Source: Paenibacillus aceti
GTDB lineage: Bacteria; Bacillota; Bacilli; Paenibacillales; Paenibacillaceae
Assembly: GCF_003614185.1 (NCBI RefSeq)
Contig: NZ_KZ987724.1
Span: 5,047,771 to 5,111,770 of the forward strand
Reading direction: 5' to 3'
DNA: 64,000 nt
The position numbers and the translations under genes were made by a program. Under the pieces are notes generated by a model. It had not been told where the DNA came from. It searched no databases and saw only the letters and a program-made list of their open reading frames with translations. Positions 1 to 8,408 of this stretch are shown piece by piece (within the stretch, counting starts at the first letter, position 1; every line of letters begins with the position of its first letter).

Positions 1-279
1 GATCCGATCGTGTGGTCTAGAGCGATGGGGTATTGCATCCCGGGCGATACATCGATGCTGCTGACCCAGTTCGGAGGTCCGGAGTTCTTCGGCTATCTGG
101 AGCCGGTGGTCGATCAGCAGGTGGGCGGGATTCTAATGAAGTTCATTCAGGAGATTATCTTCGCTTCGATGCTGGCTTTTGTGTTCTATCATTGGTACAG
201 ACAAGAGAATCGTGGAGAGGATGACGAGGAAATCCTGAAGGAGACCTATGCTTCCTCAAGTGAGCTGAAGCAAATATAA
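1..279 (+). CDS. ctaG: CtaG-family cytochrome c oxidase assembly protein, C-terminal part
   Basis: This is the C-terminal part of a membrane protein cut by the window start; the frame is open from base 1. About 92 residues are visible. They contain a conserved-looking stretch (DQQVGGILMKFIQEII) followed by a last membrane helix and a charged, acidic tail. This matches my recollection of the C-terminus of Bacillus-type CtaG, which helps assemble the CuA centre of caa3-type oxidases. The next gene is a DUF420 membrane protein, a frequent neighbour of ctaG in Bacillales, which supports the call. The start lies upstream of the window, so length and N-terminal helices cannot be judged. Confidence 0.75.
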   Translation, partial: DPIVWSRAMGYCIPGDTSMLLTQFGGPEFFGYLEPVVDQQVGGILMKFIQEIIFASMLAFVFYHWYRQENRGEDDEEILKETYASSSELKQI

Positions 280-308
280 GTGGAATGAAAGCAGGAGGAT
301 GGATAGTC

Positions 309-773
309 ATGGACGTTTTCACATTATTTCCGACGATCAGTACAACGTTCATCGTTATTAGCGCCGTACTGGTTGCTATCGGCTGGGCCTTGATTATTAA
401 GGGGAAGCGCGGAGCACACAAGAAGACGATGATTGCGGCAGCTGTCGCGGCATTGCTATTTTTTATCGTTTATATGTCACGAACGGTATTTATCGGCAAC
501 ACTTCATGGGGAGGACCGGATAATCTGAAGGTGTACTACCATATCTTCCTAGTCTTCCATATCGTTCTCGCTACCGTGGCTGCAGTATTCGGGATTACGA
601 CATTGGTGCTCGGGTTCAAGGAGAAGTATGCCAAGCATCGCAAATGGGGCCGCACGACGTCGGTCATCTGGTTCTTCACAGCAATTACCGGAGTAGCGGT
701 GTATGTGCTGCTGTACATCATGTACCCAGGCGGACATACGAAGCCGGTATGGGAAGTTATATTGGGCGCTTGA
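309..773 (+). CDS. DUF420 family membrane protein (YozB-like)
   Basis: A 154-residue integral membrane protein with four or five hydrophobic helices. Histidines lie between helices (for example VYYHIFLVFH and the KHRKWGR loop), as in DUF420 proteins. The function of the family is not settled; it often sits beside ctaG and cytochrome oxidase genes and is suspected of a role in haem-copper oxidase biogenesis. An in-frame upstream ATG exists at 285, but the ATG at 309 has GCAGGAGG 11-18 bases before it, while 285 lies inside the upstream spacer with no site, so 309 is preferred. It lies 29 bases after ctaG and ends at a terminator hairpin, so the two probably share a transcript. Confidence 0.8.
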   Translation: MDVFTLFPTISTTFIVISAVLVAIGWALIIKGKRGAHKKTMIAAAVAALLFFIVYMSRTVFIGNTSWGGPDNLKVYYHIFLVFHIVLATVAAVFGITTLVLGFKEKYAKHRKWGRTTSVIWFFTAITGVAVYVLLYIMYPGGHTKPVWEVILGA

Positions 774-801
774 TCTGGCATAGATTAGAGCGTAATGTGC
801 G

Positions 802-832
802 AAAGCCAACCTGAGTAGGGTTGGCTTTTTTG
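802..832 (+). terminator. Rho-independent terminator after DUF420 gene
   Basis: Perfect 10-bp stem AAAGCCAACC / GGTTGGCTTT with a 7-base loop, running into a T-tract. It lies 29 bases after the DUF420 stop codon. Confidence 0.9.
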
Positions 833-852
833 GTATGCGCCGCTATCATTGC

Positions 853-878
853 GGAATTCCTGCATATTTGCAGGCTTT
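853..878. repeat. CCTGCA hairpin repeat (family R2), single copy
   Basis: Core palindrome CCTGCATATTTGCAGG at 859-874, flanked by GGAATT on the left and CTTT on the right. The same core and flanks recur in four other intergenic regions of this window (17991-18168, 37281-37407, 44747-44762, 50832-51009). Confidence 0.85.
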
Positions 879-927
879 GGCGGAACCTGGGCATCAACAG
901 TGAATTGTAGCTTACTCTAACGTGCGG

Positions 928-1066
928 CTAACGAAACGTGGTATCGTTATATTGCCTCAATAGCTGCCTCAAGCCTCGTTTTAGCTCAAATAGCGATATG
1001 GTGTTTCCTTAGATGCAAATTGTCCCTGTTTTCGAGTAAATAGCGCTCTGTAGTTTCCTTAGAAGT
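928..1066. repeat. TAACGAAAC hairpin repeat (family R3), one full and one partial copy
   Basis: The full copy at 928-1012 starts CTAACGAAACGTGGTATCG and ends with TAGCGATATGGTGTTTCCTTAG, so its ends can pair into a long hairpin with some G-U pairs. A degenerate half copy follows to about 1066 (TAGCGCTCTGTAGTTTCCTTAG). Related copies lie at 24680-24863, 36931-37118, 44644-44728 and 51052-51136. Confidence 0.8.
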
Positions 1067-1105
1067 GGGAGCAACTGGATTCCCAAAATAATTGGAATAT
1101 ATAGG

Positions 1106-1137
1106 TTGACGACGAAATAAGCACAGTATATACTGTG
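1106..1137 (+). promoter_or_regulatory. Promoter with overlapping palindrome, upstream of the YtrA-like operon
   Basis: -35 TTGACG at 1106-1111, 17-base spacer, -10 TATACT at 1129-1134: a good sigma-A promoter. A perfect 16-bp palindrome CACAGTATATACTGTG (1122-1137) covers the -10. Downstream, at about 1146-1182, the half-site appears again as TAAACAGT, CACAGTG and TAAACAGTG. The second gene of the operon is a GntR repressor, so autorepression through this site is the natural reading; that is an inference. Confidence 0.75.
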
Positions 1138-1256
1138 TATAAAGATATAAACAGTAAGCACAGTGATTATAAACAGTGAACATAAAATGTCTGCAGCATA
1201 AATAGAGTCACAGATTAATAAATGCTTGGTTACATAGGAGAGAGATAGGAAGGGTG

Positions 1257-1988
1257 ATGGAGTTGAAGGGTTGGAAGGATGCCTGGGTTATTTTTAAAAG
1301 AGATTTATGTGTAGACCGATTTTATTTGCTCTGGAACGTGATGTTCATGCTATATTTCGGCGTGATGTTCAGCACGATGCTGTATTCTGTCTCCAGGGAC
1401 GAGGGAGTATTTCATCCGCTGGCCGATTGCCTGATGCTGGTGTTGATGCCAATCGTCGGATTCTACTTCTCACGCCGCTCCTTCAGTTACTTAAGGGAGA
1501 ATTCATATACGCAGATGTTGTGGTATTATCGCATCCTGCCGATTCCGAGCAGGACGATTATGAAGAGCAGGCATTTGCAGCTGATTACATCGACCATTTT
1601 TAATGGCTTTATCTTTTTTGGAACGATTTTCTTGATTCATTGGATATGGAAATTAGATATGAATATGGGGATTGTTCAATTTATAGCTTTTGCCGTCACT
1701 TGGCTCGGATACACCCTGTGCATTAATGGACTCTACATATATATGGAACTTTTGAAAAAAGGCAAGGTGTATTTTTGGTTAAGTATGATTCTGATGCTTG
1801 GCACGGTAGTCGTGTCTGTAGCCATCTCTATCTTCAATGGCAGTCTGGTGAGATATACGATCGATCTTTCTGTTCGATATTCGCTGCTGTCTCCGCTGAT
1901 GTGGGGCTCTCTCCTAATAGGATTTGTGATGCTGTACTTGATGGGGATCTTAACCGTGCGGAAGTTGAATGATCGTGATTTGATCTGA
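1257..1988 (+). CDS. ABC-2 type membrane permease of a YtrA-like operon
   Basis: A 243-residue protein with about six transmembrane helices and no other recognisable domain. It precedes a GntR regulator and a stand-alone ABC ATPase, so it is most likely the membrane half of that transporter, as in the ytr operon of Bacillus subtilis; the substrate is unknown. The start is uncertain: GTG 1254, ATG 1257 and TTG 1263 are in frame, with purine-rich stretches at 1236-1244 and 1248-1254. The ATG was chosen. It is the first gene after the promoter at 1106-1134, with a leader of about 110 bases that carries extra operator-like half-sites. Confidence 0.75.
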   Translation: MELKGWKDAWVIFKRDLCVDRFYLLWNVMFMLYFGVMFSTMLYSVSRDEGVFHPLADCLMLVLMPIVGFYFSRRSFSYLRENSYTQMLWYYRILPIPSRTIMKSRHLQLITSTIFNGFIFFGTIFLIHWIWKLDMNMGIVQFIAFAVTWLGYTLCINGLYIYMELLKKGKVYFWLSMILMLGTVVVSVAISIFNGSLVRYTIDLSVRYSLLSPLMWGSLLIGFVMLYLMGILTVRKLNDRDLI

Positions 1989-2028
1989 TGGATGAGCAGC
2001 GATATAGAGAGCGGAGGTGAAGGGAAAG

Positions 2029-2439
2029 GTGTGGATTCCGATTCAAATTGATGATCAGAGCGCAGAGCCTTTGTACTATCAGATTGAAACACAGCTTAAA
2101 TCTTTAATAGTCAGCGGGCAGATCGAAGAAGGGACGCTGCTGCCGTCTATCCGTGAACTTGCCGCAAGCCTTAGCTGCAGTGTCATAACGATCAGACGGG
2201 TATATCAGGATCTAGAGAATGAAGGGCTATTAAGAACCAAGCAGGGAACGGGCACCTTTGTCGCCAAGGTCGGAACCGGAGAGCGGGATGAGTATCGGAG
2301 AACGGTCGTTCAGACAGCAGTTGAGACGGCGGTCGATACCGGCATTTCCGTACAGTATGGAGAAGAAGAGCTGAAGCAGCTTTTTCTAAAAATATTAAAG
2401 CAGAAATACGATAAGAAAAGCGGGAGGGACAGAGAGTGA
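2029..2439 (+). CDS. GntR-family transcriptional regulator, YtrA subfamily
   Basis: A 136-residue regulator: an N-terminal winged helix-turn-helix (LPSIRELAASLSCSVITIRR, GLLRTKQGTGTFV) and only a short helical tail, as in the YtrA subfamily, which regulates ABC transporter operons. The start is taken as GTG 2029, giving MWIPIQID; GTG 2017 lies within the GGAGG sequence that serves as the ribosome site. It sits between a membrane gene and an ABC ATPase, and its stop codon overlaps the next start (GTGA), so translation is probably coupled. The palindrome at 1122-1137 is a plausible operator. The effector is unknown, although relatives respond to cell-wall-active peptides. Confidence 0.85.
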   Translation: MWIPIQIDDQSAEPLYYQIETQLKSLIVSGQIEEGTLLPSIRELAASLSCSVITIRRVYQDLENEGLLRTKQGTGTFVAKVGTGERDEYRRTVVQTAVETAVDTGISVQYGEEELKQLFLKILKQKYDKKSGRDRE

Positions 2440-3341
2440 CGGAAGGCATGGCGATTGAATTCAAAGGAGCAGTGAAGCATAGGCGCAGACATTCGATCGG
2501 ACCGATTGACCTTAAAATCCCGCAAGGCTACATCATCGCCCTGGTCGGGTCCAATGGCTCCGGGAAAAGCACGATGCTAAGCATGATGATGCGTACGATT
2601 AAGCCGGATCGAGGGGAGATCCACTGGTATGGCGAGTCGTTCAGCGGCGAGCTGCCTCTGGAATTAAGACAGAGTATTGGCTATGTGCCCGAGGGGCCGA
2701 TTGCAGAAGAGAACGGGATGACGGCGGATGCTATCGCCAAGTTCCGCGCGCATTGGTGCCCAAGCTGGGATGAGGCAAGGTTCAACGGGCTGATAGAGCA
2801 GTTTCACGTTCCGCGTAACGAACGGCTTAACCGGATGTCCAAAGGGGAGAGGCGTAAGCTTGAAATTTCCACTGTGCTGGCAGCCAGACCGAGACTGATG
2901 CTGCTTGACGAGCCGTCCTCAGGACTGGACCCATTCGCTTGGGGTGATATGATCGACGAGCTGCAGGCTTATATGGAGAATGAAGATGTGACGATTATAT
3001 TATCGACTCATATCGTAGATGAGGTTAAGAGATTAGCAGATTACATCGTACTGGTGGATGAAGGCCGGGTTCTTGGCATGGTGGAGAAGGATTCGCTCTA
3101 CGGTACCTGGAAGGAACTGTGGGTCCAAGGGGCGCTGGAGGGACTGAGTCAGGTCAAGGAAGTAGTCAAATGTGAGCCGGACGGACCGCATTTGATGCGG
3201 ATCATCGTGCGGGATAACGCACAGTGGAATCAATACCTGACGGCCACAGGGATGCAGATTATGAAATCCCATTCCCTTGAGCTGGAAGAGATCTTGCGGC
3301 TGTGGATCAAAGGATATGAGCCTGAGGAGTTGTTAGTATAG
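2436..3341 (+). CDS. ABC transporter ATP-binding protein (YtrB-like)
   Basis: A 301-residue ATPase. Walker A is GSNGSGKST at residues 38-46, the signature is the variant MSKGERRKLE, Walker B is RLMLLDEP followed by SSGLDP, and the switch histidine is in LSTHIVDEV. The C-terminal 80 residues are an accessory region with no membrane helix. The GTG start overlaps the stop of the GntR gene in GTGA and has GGGAGGG 8 bases upstream. With the permease at 1257-1988 it forms a three-gene permease-regulator-ATPase unit, probably an exporter or a cell-envelope stress pump. The substrate cannot be read from sequence. Confidence 0.85.
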   Translation: MTEGMAIEFKGAVKHRRRHSIGPIDLKIPQGYIIALVGSNGSGKSTMLSMMMRTIKPDRGEIHWYGESFSGELPLELRQSIGYVPEGPIAEENGMTADAIAKFRAHWCPSWDEARFNGLIEQFHVPRNERLNRMSKGERRKLEISTVLAARPRLMLLDEPSSGLDPFAWGDMIDELQAYMENEDVTIILSTHIVDEVKRLADYIVLVDEGRVLGMVEKDSLYGTWKELWVQGALEGLSQVKEVVKCEPDGPHLMRIIVRDNAQWNQYLTATGMQIMKSHSLELEEILRLWIKGYEPEELLV

Positions 3342-3408
3342 CTGATGCACGCTCATATGTTTTTCACATAGATTATCAAATTTTCATTGAAGTGGGGGAT
3401 AACGAAAG

Positions 3409-4314
3409 ATGGTAACACCTTTAATGCTTGACAAGGTTATGAAGCAATTCGGTGAGAAAACCGCGGTTAATGAAATCTCATTACAGGTAGAAGCTGGAGA
3501 AATTTACGGTCTGCTCGGTGCCAACGGGGCGGGTAAGACGACGACGATGCGGATGGTGCTCGGCTTGATCTATCCTGATGATGGCCGGATTCTGTATCAT
3601 GGGAAGCCCTTCAGTAAGGAATTGCAGGGGGGCATGGGATATCTGCCGGAGGAGCGCGGATTATATCCTAAAGTGAAGGTCTCCGATCAAATTAAATATT
3701 TGGCCAAATTGCGTGGGATGACGGAAGCCGAGGCTGAGAAAAGCTTGCGCTACTGGCTGGATCGGTTCGAGGTTCCGGAGTATTACGATAAGCGTATCGA
3801 GGAACTATCCAAGGGGAATCAGCAGAAAATGGGCTTCATCGCTGCTGTTGTGCATAAACCGAAGATTTTGATTCTGGACGAAGCCTTTAGTGGCCTGGAC
3901 CCTGTGAACGTAGAACTGCTTAAAGCGACGGTAAAAGAACTGCGCGACGAAGGTACCAGCATTCTGTTCTCCACCCACCGGATGGAGCATGTGGAAGAAT
4001 TATGCCGGAACATTACGATTCTCGATCGCTCCAATACGGTGCTGCAGGGTAATCTGCGGGACATTAAGAAGCGTTATCCGCGTGAGGAGATTCTTCTCTA
4101 TACGACGGGTGAAGTGAATGGCCTGGAGCTGCTGGACGGCGTTGAACGGGTGGAACGGAAGGAACGGGGCTATTCGATCCGGATTTCCGATGTCGCAGTG
4201 GCGAAATCGATCCTGCGCAAGGCGATGGATGAGAGTGAAGTGGAGCATTTCGAGATTAAGGAGCCGACATTGAATCAAATCTTCATTAGAGAGGTTGGTG
4301 AGGTCCATGAATAA
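3409..4314 (+). CDS. ABC transporter ATP-binding protein, NatA/YhaQ type
   Basis: A 301-residue ATPase with Walker A GANGAGKTT (37-45), signature LSKGNQQKMG, Walker B KILILDEAFSGLDP (alanine where proline is usual) and H-loop FSTHRMEH. The LSKGNQQK signature and the C-terminal domain of about 85 residues after the H-loop are typical of the NatA/YhaQ subfamily. It overlaps by 8 bases the start of an ABC-2 permease with a large extracellular loop, the matching NatB/YhaP type. NatAB was described as a sodium exporter; for this subfamily the real substrate is often unknown. It begins 67 bases after the YtrB-like ATPase, so the two systems may be co-transcribed. Confidence 0.85.
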   Translation: MVTPLMLDKVMKQFGEKTAVNEISLQVEAGEIYGLLGANGAGKTTTMRMVLGLIYPDDGRILYHGKPFSKELQGGMGYLPEERGLYPKVKVSDQIKYLAKLRGMTEAEAEKSLRYWLDRFEVPEYYDKRIEELSKGNQQKMGFIAAVVHKPKILILDEAFSGLDPVNVELLKATVKELRDEGTSILFSTHRMEHVEELCRNITILDRSNTVLQGNLRDIKKRYPREEILLYTTGEVNGLELLDGVERVERKERGYSIRISDVAVAKSILRKAMDESEVEHFEIKEPTLNQIFIREVGEVHE

Positions 4315-5584
4315 GCTTAGTAACGTGATCGGCTTTACGTTTAAGAATAAAGTCAAGACGAAATCTTTTCTGATAACAACTCTGGTATTGGCGCTGCTAT
4401 TGACGATCGGCATTCATGTTCCGTATTTCATCGATAAATTCTCGGGTCAGGAGAGCGGCCCGGTGAGTATCGGACTCGTCTATTCCGATTACCCTGAGCT
4501 TGCGAACTCGCTTGAGAAGCATCATGGCAAGCTAGCTGTATCCGGCTTGAAGCTGACCAAGTATGAGCAGACGGACGGGCAATTGGCTAAGGATCTGGAG
4601 TCCGGGAAGATCGCGGGTTATCTCCAGTTCGTGAAGGCGAATGAAGAGAGTTTCCCGGAAGTGGATTATATCTCTAAAAAAGACAGCATCAAAGGCGAAG
4701 TTCAGACTGAACTACAGGCCGCGCTGCAAAGTGTGAAGACGGAATTTATCACCAAAGGCTCGCTGACCGATGCCCAAGTGGCTGAATTGAACGCTCCAGT
4801 GGCCATAAATGTACAAAAACTGTCCGCGCAGGACGGGGCTGAAGCCAGTAAGGACGATAACGACTTCTCGCCAGTGGACTTCGCTGTGATGTACGCCCTT
4901 ATTATTCTTTTGTTCATGACGATTATGATGACGGGCAATATGATCGCTGCTGAGGTAACCGCTGAGAAGAGCTCGCGGATTATGGAAATTCTGATTACGA
5001 GCACATCTCCGTTGACCCAAATGTTCGGTAAAATTATCGGGATGTTCCTGATCGGCCTATTGCAGATCTTCATTTTCGTCGGAGTTGTGGTCATCAACCT
5101 GTCGCTGCCATACAATCAGGAATCCTTGAAGGGATATTCCCTGGATTTCTCACAAATGGACCCAGCGGTACTGATCCTTGGTCTCGTATACTTCATCCTG
5201 GGTTACTTCCTGTATGCGACTTTGTTCGCTGCTGTCGGTTCGCTGGTGAGCCGGACGGAGGAGTTGGGTCAAGCAGTTATGCCGATTACGATGCTCTCGC
5301 TGGCTGCTTTCTATATCGGAAGCTTCAGCATGAGTGCGCCGGATTCGATTTTAATGAAAGTAAGTAACTACGTCCCGTTCTTCTCACCGATTACGATGAT
5401 CGTGCGGATGGGGATTGGGACGCCGAAGAGCTGGGAGATTATCATTTCTATTGTAGTGCTGCTCATTTCTATCTATGTTTTTGGCTGGCTGTCTGCGAAG
5501 ATCTACCGCACAGGCGTGCTGCTCTATGGCAAGCGCCCTACGTTCAAGGAACTGCGTAAAGCGATGAAGGCTTACAAGATTTAG
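4307..5584 (+). CDS. ABC-2 transporter permease, NatB/YhaP type
   Basis: A 425-residue membrane protein. One helix near residues 15-35 is followed by a large extracytoplasmic region of about 160 residues and then five or six C-terminal helices, with the motif NMIAAEVTAEKSSRIMEILI that is typical of NatB-like permeases. The ATG at 4307 is preferred because GGTGAGG lies just before it; upstream TTG and GTG codons would overlap the ATPase further. It forms a pair with the ATPase at 3409-4314 and probably exports an ion or a small membrane-active molecule. Confidence 0.85.
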   Translation: MNKLSNVIGFTFKNKVKTKSFLITTLVLALLLTIGIHVPYFIDKFSGQESGPVSIGLVYSDYPELANSLEKHHGKLAVSGLKLTKYEQTDGQLAKDLESGKIAGYLQFVKANEESFPEVDYISKKDSIKGEVQTELQAALQSVKTEFITKGSLTDAQVAELNAPVAINVQKLSAQDGAEASKDDNDFSPVDFAVMYALIILLFMTIMMTGNMIAAEVTAEKSSRIMEILITSTSPLTQMFGKIIGMFLIGLLQIFIFVGVVVINLSLPYNQESLKGYSLDFSQMDPAVLILGLVYFILGYFLYATLFAAVGSLVSRTEELGQAVMPITMLSLAAFYIGSFSMSAPDSILMKVSNYVPFFSPITMIVRMGIGTPKSWEIIISIVVLLISIYVFGWLSAKIYRTGVLLYGKRPTFKELRKAMKAYKI

Positions 5585-5630
5585 CAGAAGGCTCAAAGCT
5601 AATAAAAATCTAGACTAGGGAGAATTAAAC

Positions 5631-6848
5631 ATGAAAAACTGGAAACGAGTGCTCTTATCAACTATTATCTCGGTGGGACTTATAGCTACGGCAGCGCCTG
5701 CCATGGCCGCCCCGCAGCAGACGGGAGTCAAGGTAAATGATCAAGTCGTTCAATACACTGGAGGCGAGCCGATCATCGATAGAGGGACGACATATGTCCC
5801 CTTGAGAACAACGCTTCAAGCAATGGATGCAAAGCTTACGGAGGCGTCCGATGACACGATTCATGCGGTAGTGAACGGCAAATCAATTACGCTAAAAGGC
5901 AAGCTCAAACGAATCAATGGCGTGACTTATGCACCCATTCGGATCGTTGGCGATGCTGTAGGATATGAGGTTCGCTGGGACGCCAAAACGCGCACGGTTT
6001 TGCTGGTTTCCGAAGCGGTAGAATCCGCTGCGAATGGCGGCCGTGGATTCATGTGGGAAGTAGAGAACAACGGGAATACAGTGTATTTAGTAGGTTCCAT
6101 GCATATTGCCGATGACAGCTTCTACCCGCTGCGTTCGGAGCTTGAAGAAGCATTTGCGGAGGCTGACTATCTCGGTGTGGAGATTGATCTTAGCAAAGCG
6201 GCCGATGAGGCGCAACAAAAATTGATTATGGATTTGGGTATGTATCAGGATGGAACAACACTGAAGGATCATGTGTCCAGCGAGACTTATGCCAAGGTTG
6301 GCAAAATTCTGGAACAGAGCGGCATGAAGCCCGATACTTTGGATGCATTCAAACCTTGGGTAGTGGGGACCACGATCAATAGTCTGAAATCGGTTAAGGC
6401 CGGGTATAAGGCGGCTGAAGGGATCGATCTGTATTTCATCCAGAAAGCTATCGAGCGTAAAATTCCTGTGCTGGAGCTGGAGTCTTATGAATCACAGTTA
6501 GGGATGTTCAACGGTTTCTCCAAGGAATTGCAGGAGAAGAGTCTCAACGATATCCTGGACAACTTTGACGTGCTGGATGACACCGTAGATAAAATGGCTG
6601 AAATGTGGAAAACGGGCAATGACGAACAGCTTCTGGAGCTCACCAACAGCATAGCTGCCGAGGGCGGAGAATACAATAAAGCGATGCTGATCGACAGAAA
6701 CATCAAAATGGCTGATAAAATCGATGGATACCTGAAAAGCGGCAAAAAAGAGGAGTATTTCATCGTAGTCGGCGCAGCCCACTATCTCGGCGAGCACGGA
6801 ATCGTTAAGTTACTTGAGGATAAAGGATACAAGGTTGTTCGGAAATAG
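5631..6848 (+). CDS. Secreted TraB/GumN-family protein with copper amine oxidase N-terminal domain
   Basis: A 405-residue exported protein. The signal peptide (MKNWKR, then a hydrophobic core) would be cut after AMA at about residue 27. Residues 35-127 resemble the copper-amine-oxidase N-terminal domain (VPLRTTLQAMDAKL, YAPIRIVGDAVGYEVRWD), a common surface module in Paenibacillus. From about residue 140 follows a TraB/GumN (TIKI-like) domain with the GSMH motif at 155-158 and the C-terminal VVGAAHYLGEHGI. TIKI proteins are metalloproteases; bacterial members are mostly uncharacterised, so an extracellular metal-dependent hydrolase role is only an inference. The next gene is a paralogue with a different N-terminus. 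Confidence 0.85.
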   Translation: MKNWKRVLLSTIISVGLIATAAPAMAAPQQTGVKVNDQVVQYTGGEPIIDRGTTYVPLRTTLQAMDAKLTEASDDTIHAVVNGKSITLKGKLKRINGVTYAPIRIVGDAVGYEVRWDAKTRTVLLVSEAVESAANGGRGFMWEVENNGNTVYLVGSMHIADDSFYPLRSELEEAFAEADYLGVEIDLSKAADEAQQKLIMDLGMYQDGTTLKDHVSSETYAKVGKILEQSGMKPDTLDAFKPWVVGTTINSLKSVKAGYKAAEGIDLYFIQKAIERKIPVLELESYESQLGMFNGFSKELQEKSLNDILDNFDVLDDTVDKMAEMWKTGNDEQLLELTNSIAAEGGEYNKAMLIDRNIKMADKIDGYLKSGKKEEYFIVVGAAHYLGEHGIVKLLEDKGYKVVRK

Positions 6849-7000
6849 AATAGTTCTGTAAAGGCTGTTTCTTATAATAGCTTCAGATGAAGAGGTAGAT
6901 AATTTGTATCTTGAGGTGTTATATCTCATTTGGATATAATTTCGGCGCTTTTTGTCTTAATTATAGTGGTTACTCACAATAAAAACTGGAGGCATATTCT

Positions 7001-8395
7001 ATGATTAACAACAAGCTATGGGGGAAGTGGAGCCGCCTAGCGGCAACTGTACTACTAGGGGCTACGGCGCTTTTCGGGGGGACTGATCTAACTGTAAGGG
7101 CAGAGCAAGCCCAAGCCCAGACCCCGGCACCGATAATTAGCAATTGGTCTGTTCCTACCCTTCATGAGGGAGAGAAATATGGAATATTCCCGATCAGTTG
7201 GTACTATGACGGTATCTTTCAGCAACCGATTGACCAAGCTAAGCTAAGCATGTTGCTTGAGGGGACTGCTGCCAAGCTGGATCAGCTTGGTTACAATAAG
7301 AAGGATTCAACGATGCCCTTGGTGGCTGTGGATAGCAAAGTGATCACTAGAGATACAGTTCTGCAATCTCTGCACGGCTTATTAGCTCGTTATGAGCTGC
7401 CGAAGGCATTCGGACTTGATTCCGTTGCTCCGGTGGACTATCTTCAGCAGAAGGGGATTGTGACAGGTACGAAGAGCGGCCTTGAGCTCGATCGTCCTTG
7501 TACCGTTGAGCAGGCAACCGTGCTTGCTTCCAGATTAGTAGAATTTAGCTATGACACCGCCGAACAAGGCGCGAAGGGCGTTTTCTGGAAAGTAACCCAT
7601 AACGACAACACTATGTATCTGCTGGGCTCCATTCACCTTGGCATCTCTGAGATGTATCCGTTGGAGAAGAAAGTCAGAGATGCATTTGATGCTGCGGATG
7701 ATCTATGGGTAGAGGTCGATACGTTATCTTCGGATATGAGCTACCTTATCGAGCAAATGAGCTATACAGATGGGACGAAGCTTCAAGACCATATCTCAAA
7801 AGAAACTTATGAGAAGCTGCAAAAAGTGCTAGCGAAGATGGAAATGCCGGAGCAGACATTTGATAGCTCCAAGCCAATTGCAGTTACCACTAACTTATCT
7901 ACATTGGCTCTGTTCGAGCAGCCTGAGCAAATCGCCATGGCGTCGTTAACCGGAATTGATCAATATTTTCTTACCAAGGCCAAATTGACAGGTAAACCGA
8001 TTCACGAGCTGGAAAGCGTGGAGCTTCAATCCGATGTCTTCACTTCCGTCAGTCCCGAAGCCCAAGAGGAAGGGTTGAATGCAATGCTGGATCAACTGCT
8101 TGGAGATGGGAACAAGGAAATCGCCAAGGCCTTCAAGCAGATGCAGCTGGATTGGGCGAAAGGCGATAAAGATGCGGTTGGCGAATGGCTCACTCAAGGT
8201 TTGACCGAAGGCGAGTTCAACAGCAACCTGGTCGGTGAACGGGACACCAATATGGCCAAGAAGCTGGCTGAGGTCCTGGAGCAGGATGGGAAAAGAACTT
8301 CCTTCGTTGTCGTCGGCTCCGCCCACTATGTTATGAAGGGCATGGTCATCGATCAGCTGAAGGAAAAAGGTTATGATGTGCAACTAGTGAAATAA
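7001..8395 (+). CDS. Secreted TraB/GumN-family protein, paralogue with SLH-like N-terminus
   Basis: A 464-residue exported protein with a signal peptide that ends near residue 35. Residues 45-185 look like degenerate S-layer-homology repeats (DYLQQKGIVTGTKSGLELDR, then CTVEQATVLASRLVEF), which would tether the protein to the cell wall. The rest is a TraB/GumN domain: GSIH at 209-212, a long helical middle and the C-terminal VVGSAHYVMKGMVIDQL. It shares this domain with the gene 152 bases upstream, so the pair is a tandem duplication in which the anchor module was exchanged. It ends just before a MITE-like element whose first hairpin can act as its terminator. Confidence 0.8.
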   Translation: MINNKLWGKWSRLAATVLLGATALFGGTDLTVRAEQAQAQTPAPIISNWSVPTLHEGEKYGIFPISWYYDGIFQQPIDQAKLSMLLEGTAAKLDQLGYNKKDSTMPLVAVDSKVITRDTVLQSLHGLLARYELPKAFGLDSVAPVDYLQQKGIVTGTKSGLELDRPCTVEQATVLASRLVEFSYDTAEQGAKGVFWKVTHNDNTMYLLGSIHLGISEMYPLEKKVRDAFDAADDLWVEVDTLSSDMSYLIEQMSYTDGTKLQDHISKETYEKLQKVLAKMEMPEQTFDSSKPIAVTTNLSTLALFEQPEQIAMASLTGIDQYFLTKAKLTGKPIHELESVELQSDVFTSVSPEAQEEGLNAMLDQLLGDGNKEIAKAFKQMQLDWAKGDKDAVGEWLTQGLTEGEFNSNLVGERDTNMAKKLAEVLEQDGKRTSFVVVGSAHYVMKGMVIDQLKEKGYDVQLVK

Positions 8396-8408
8396 ACCGG
8401 ATTTACTA

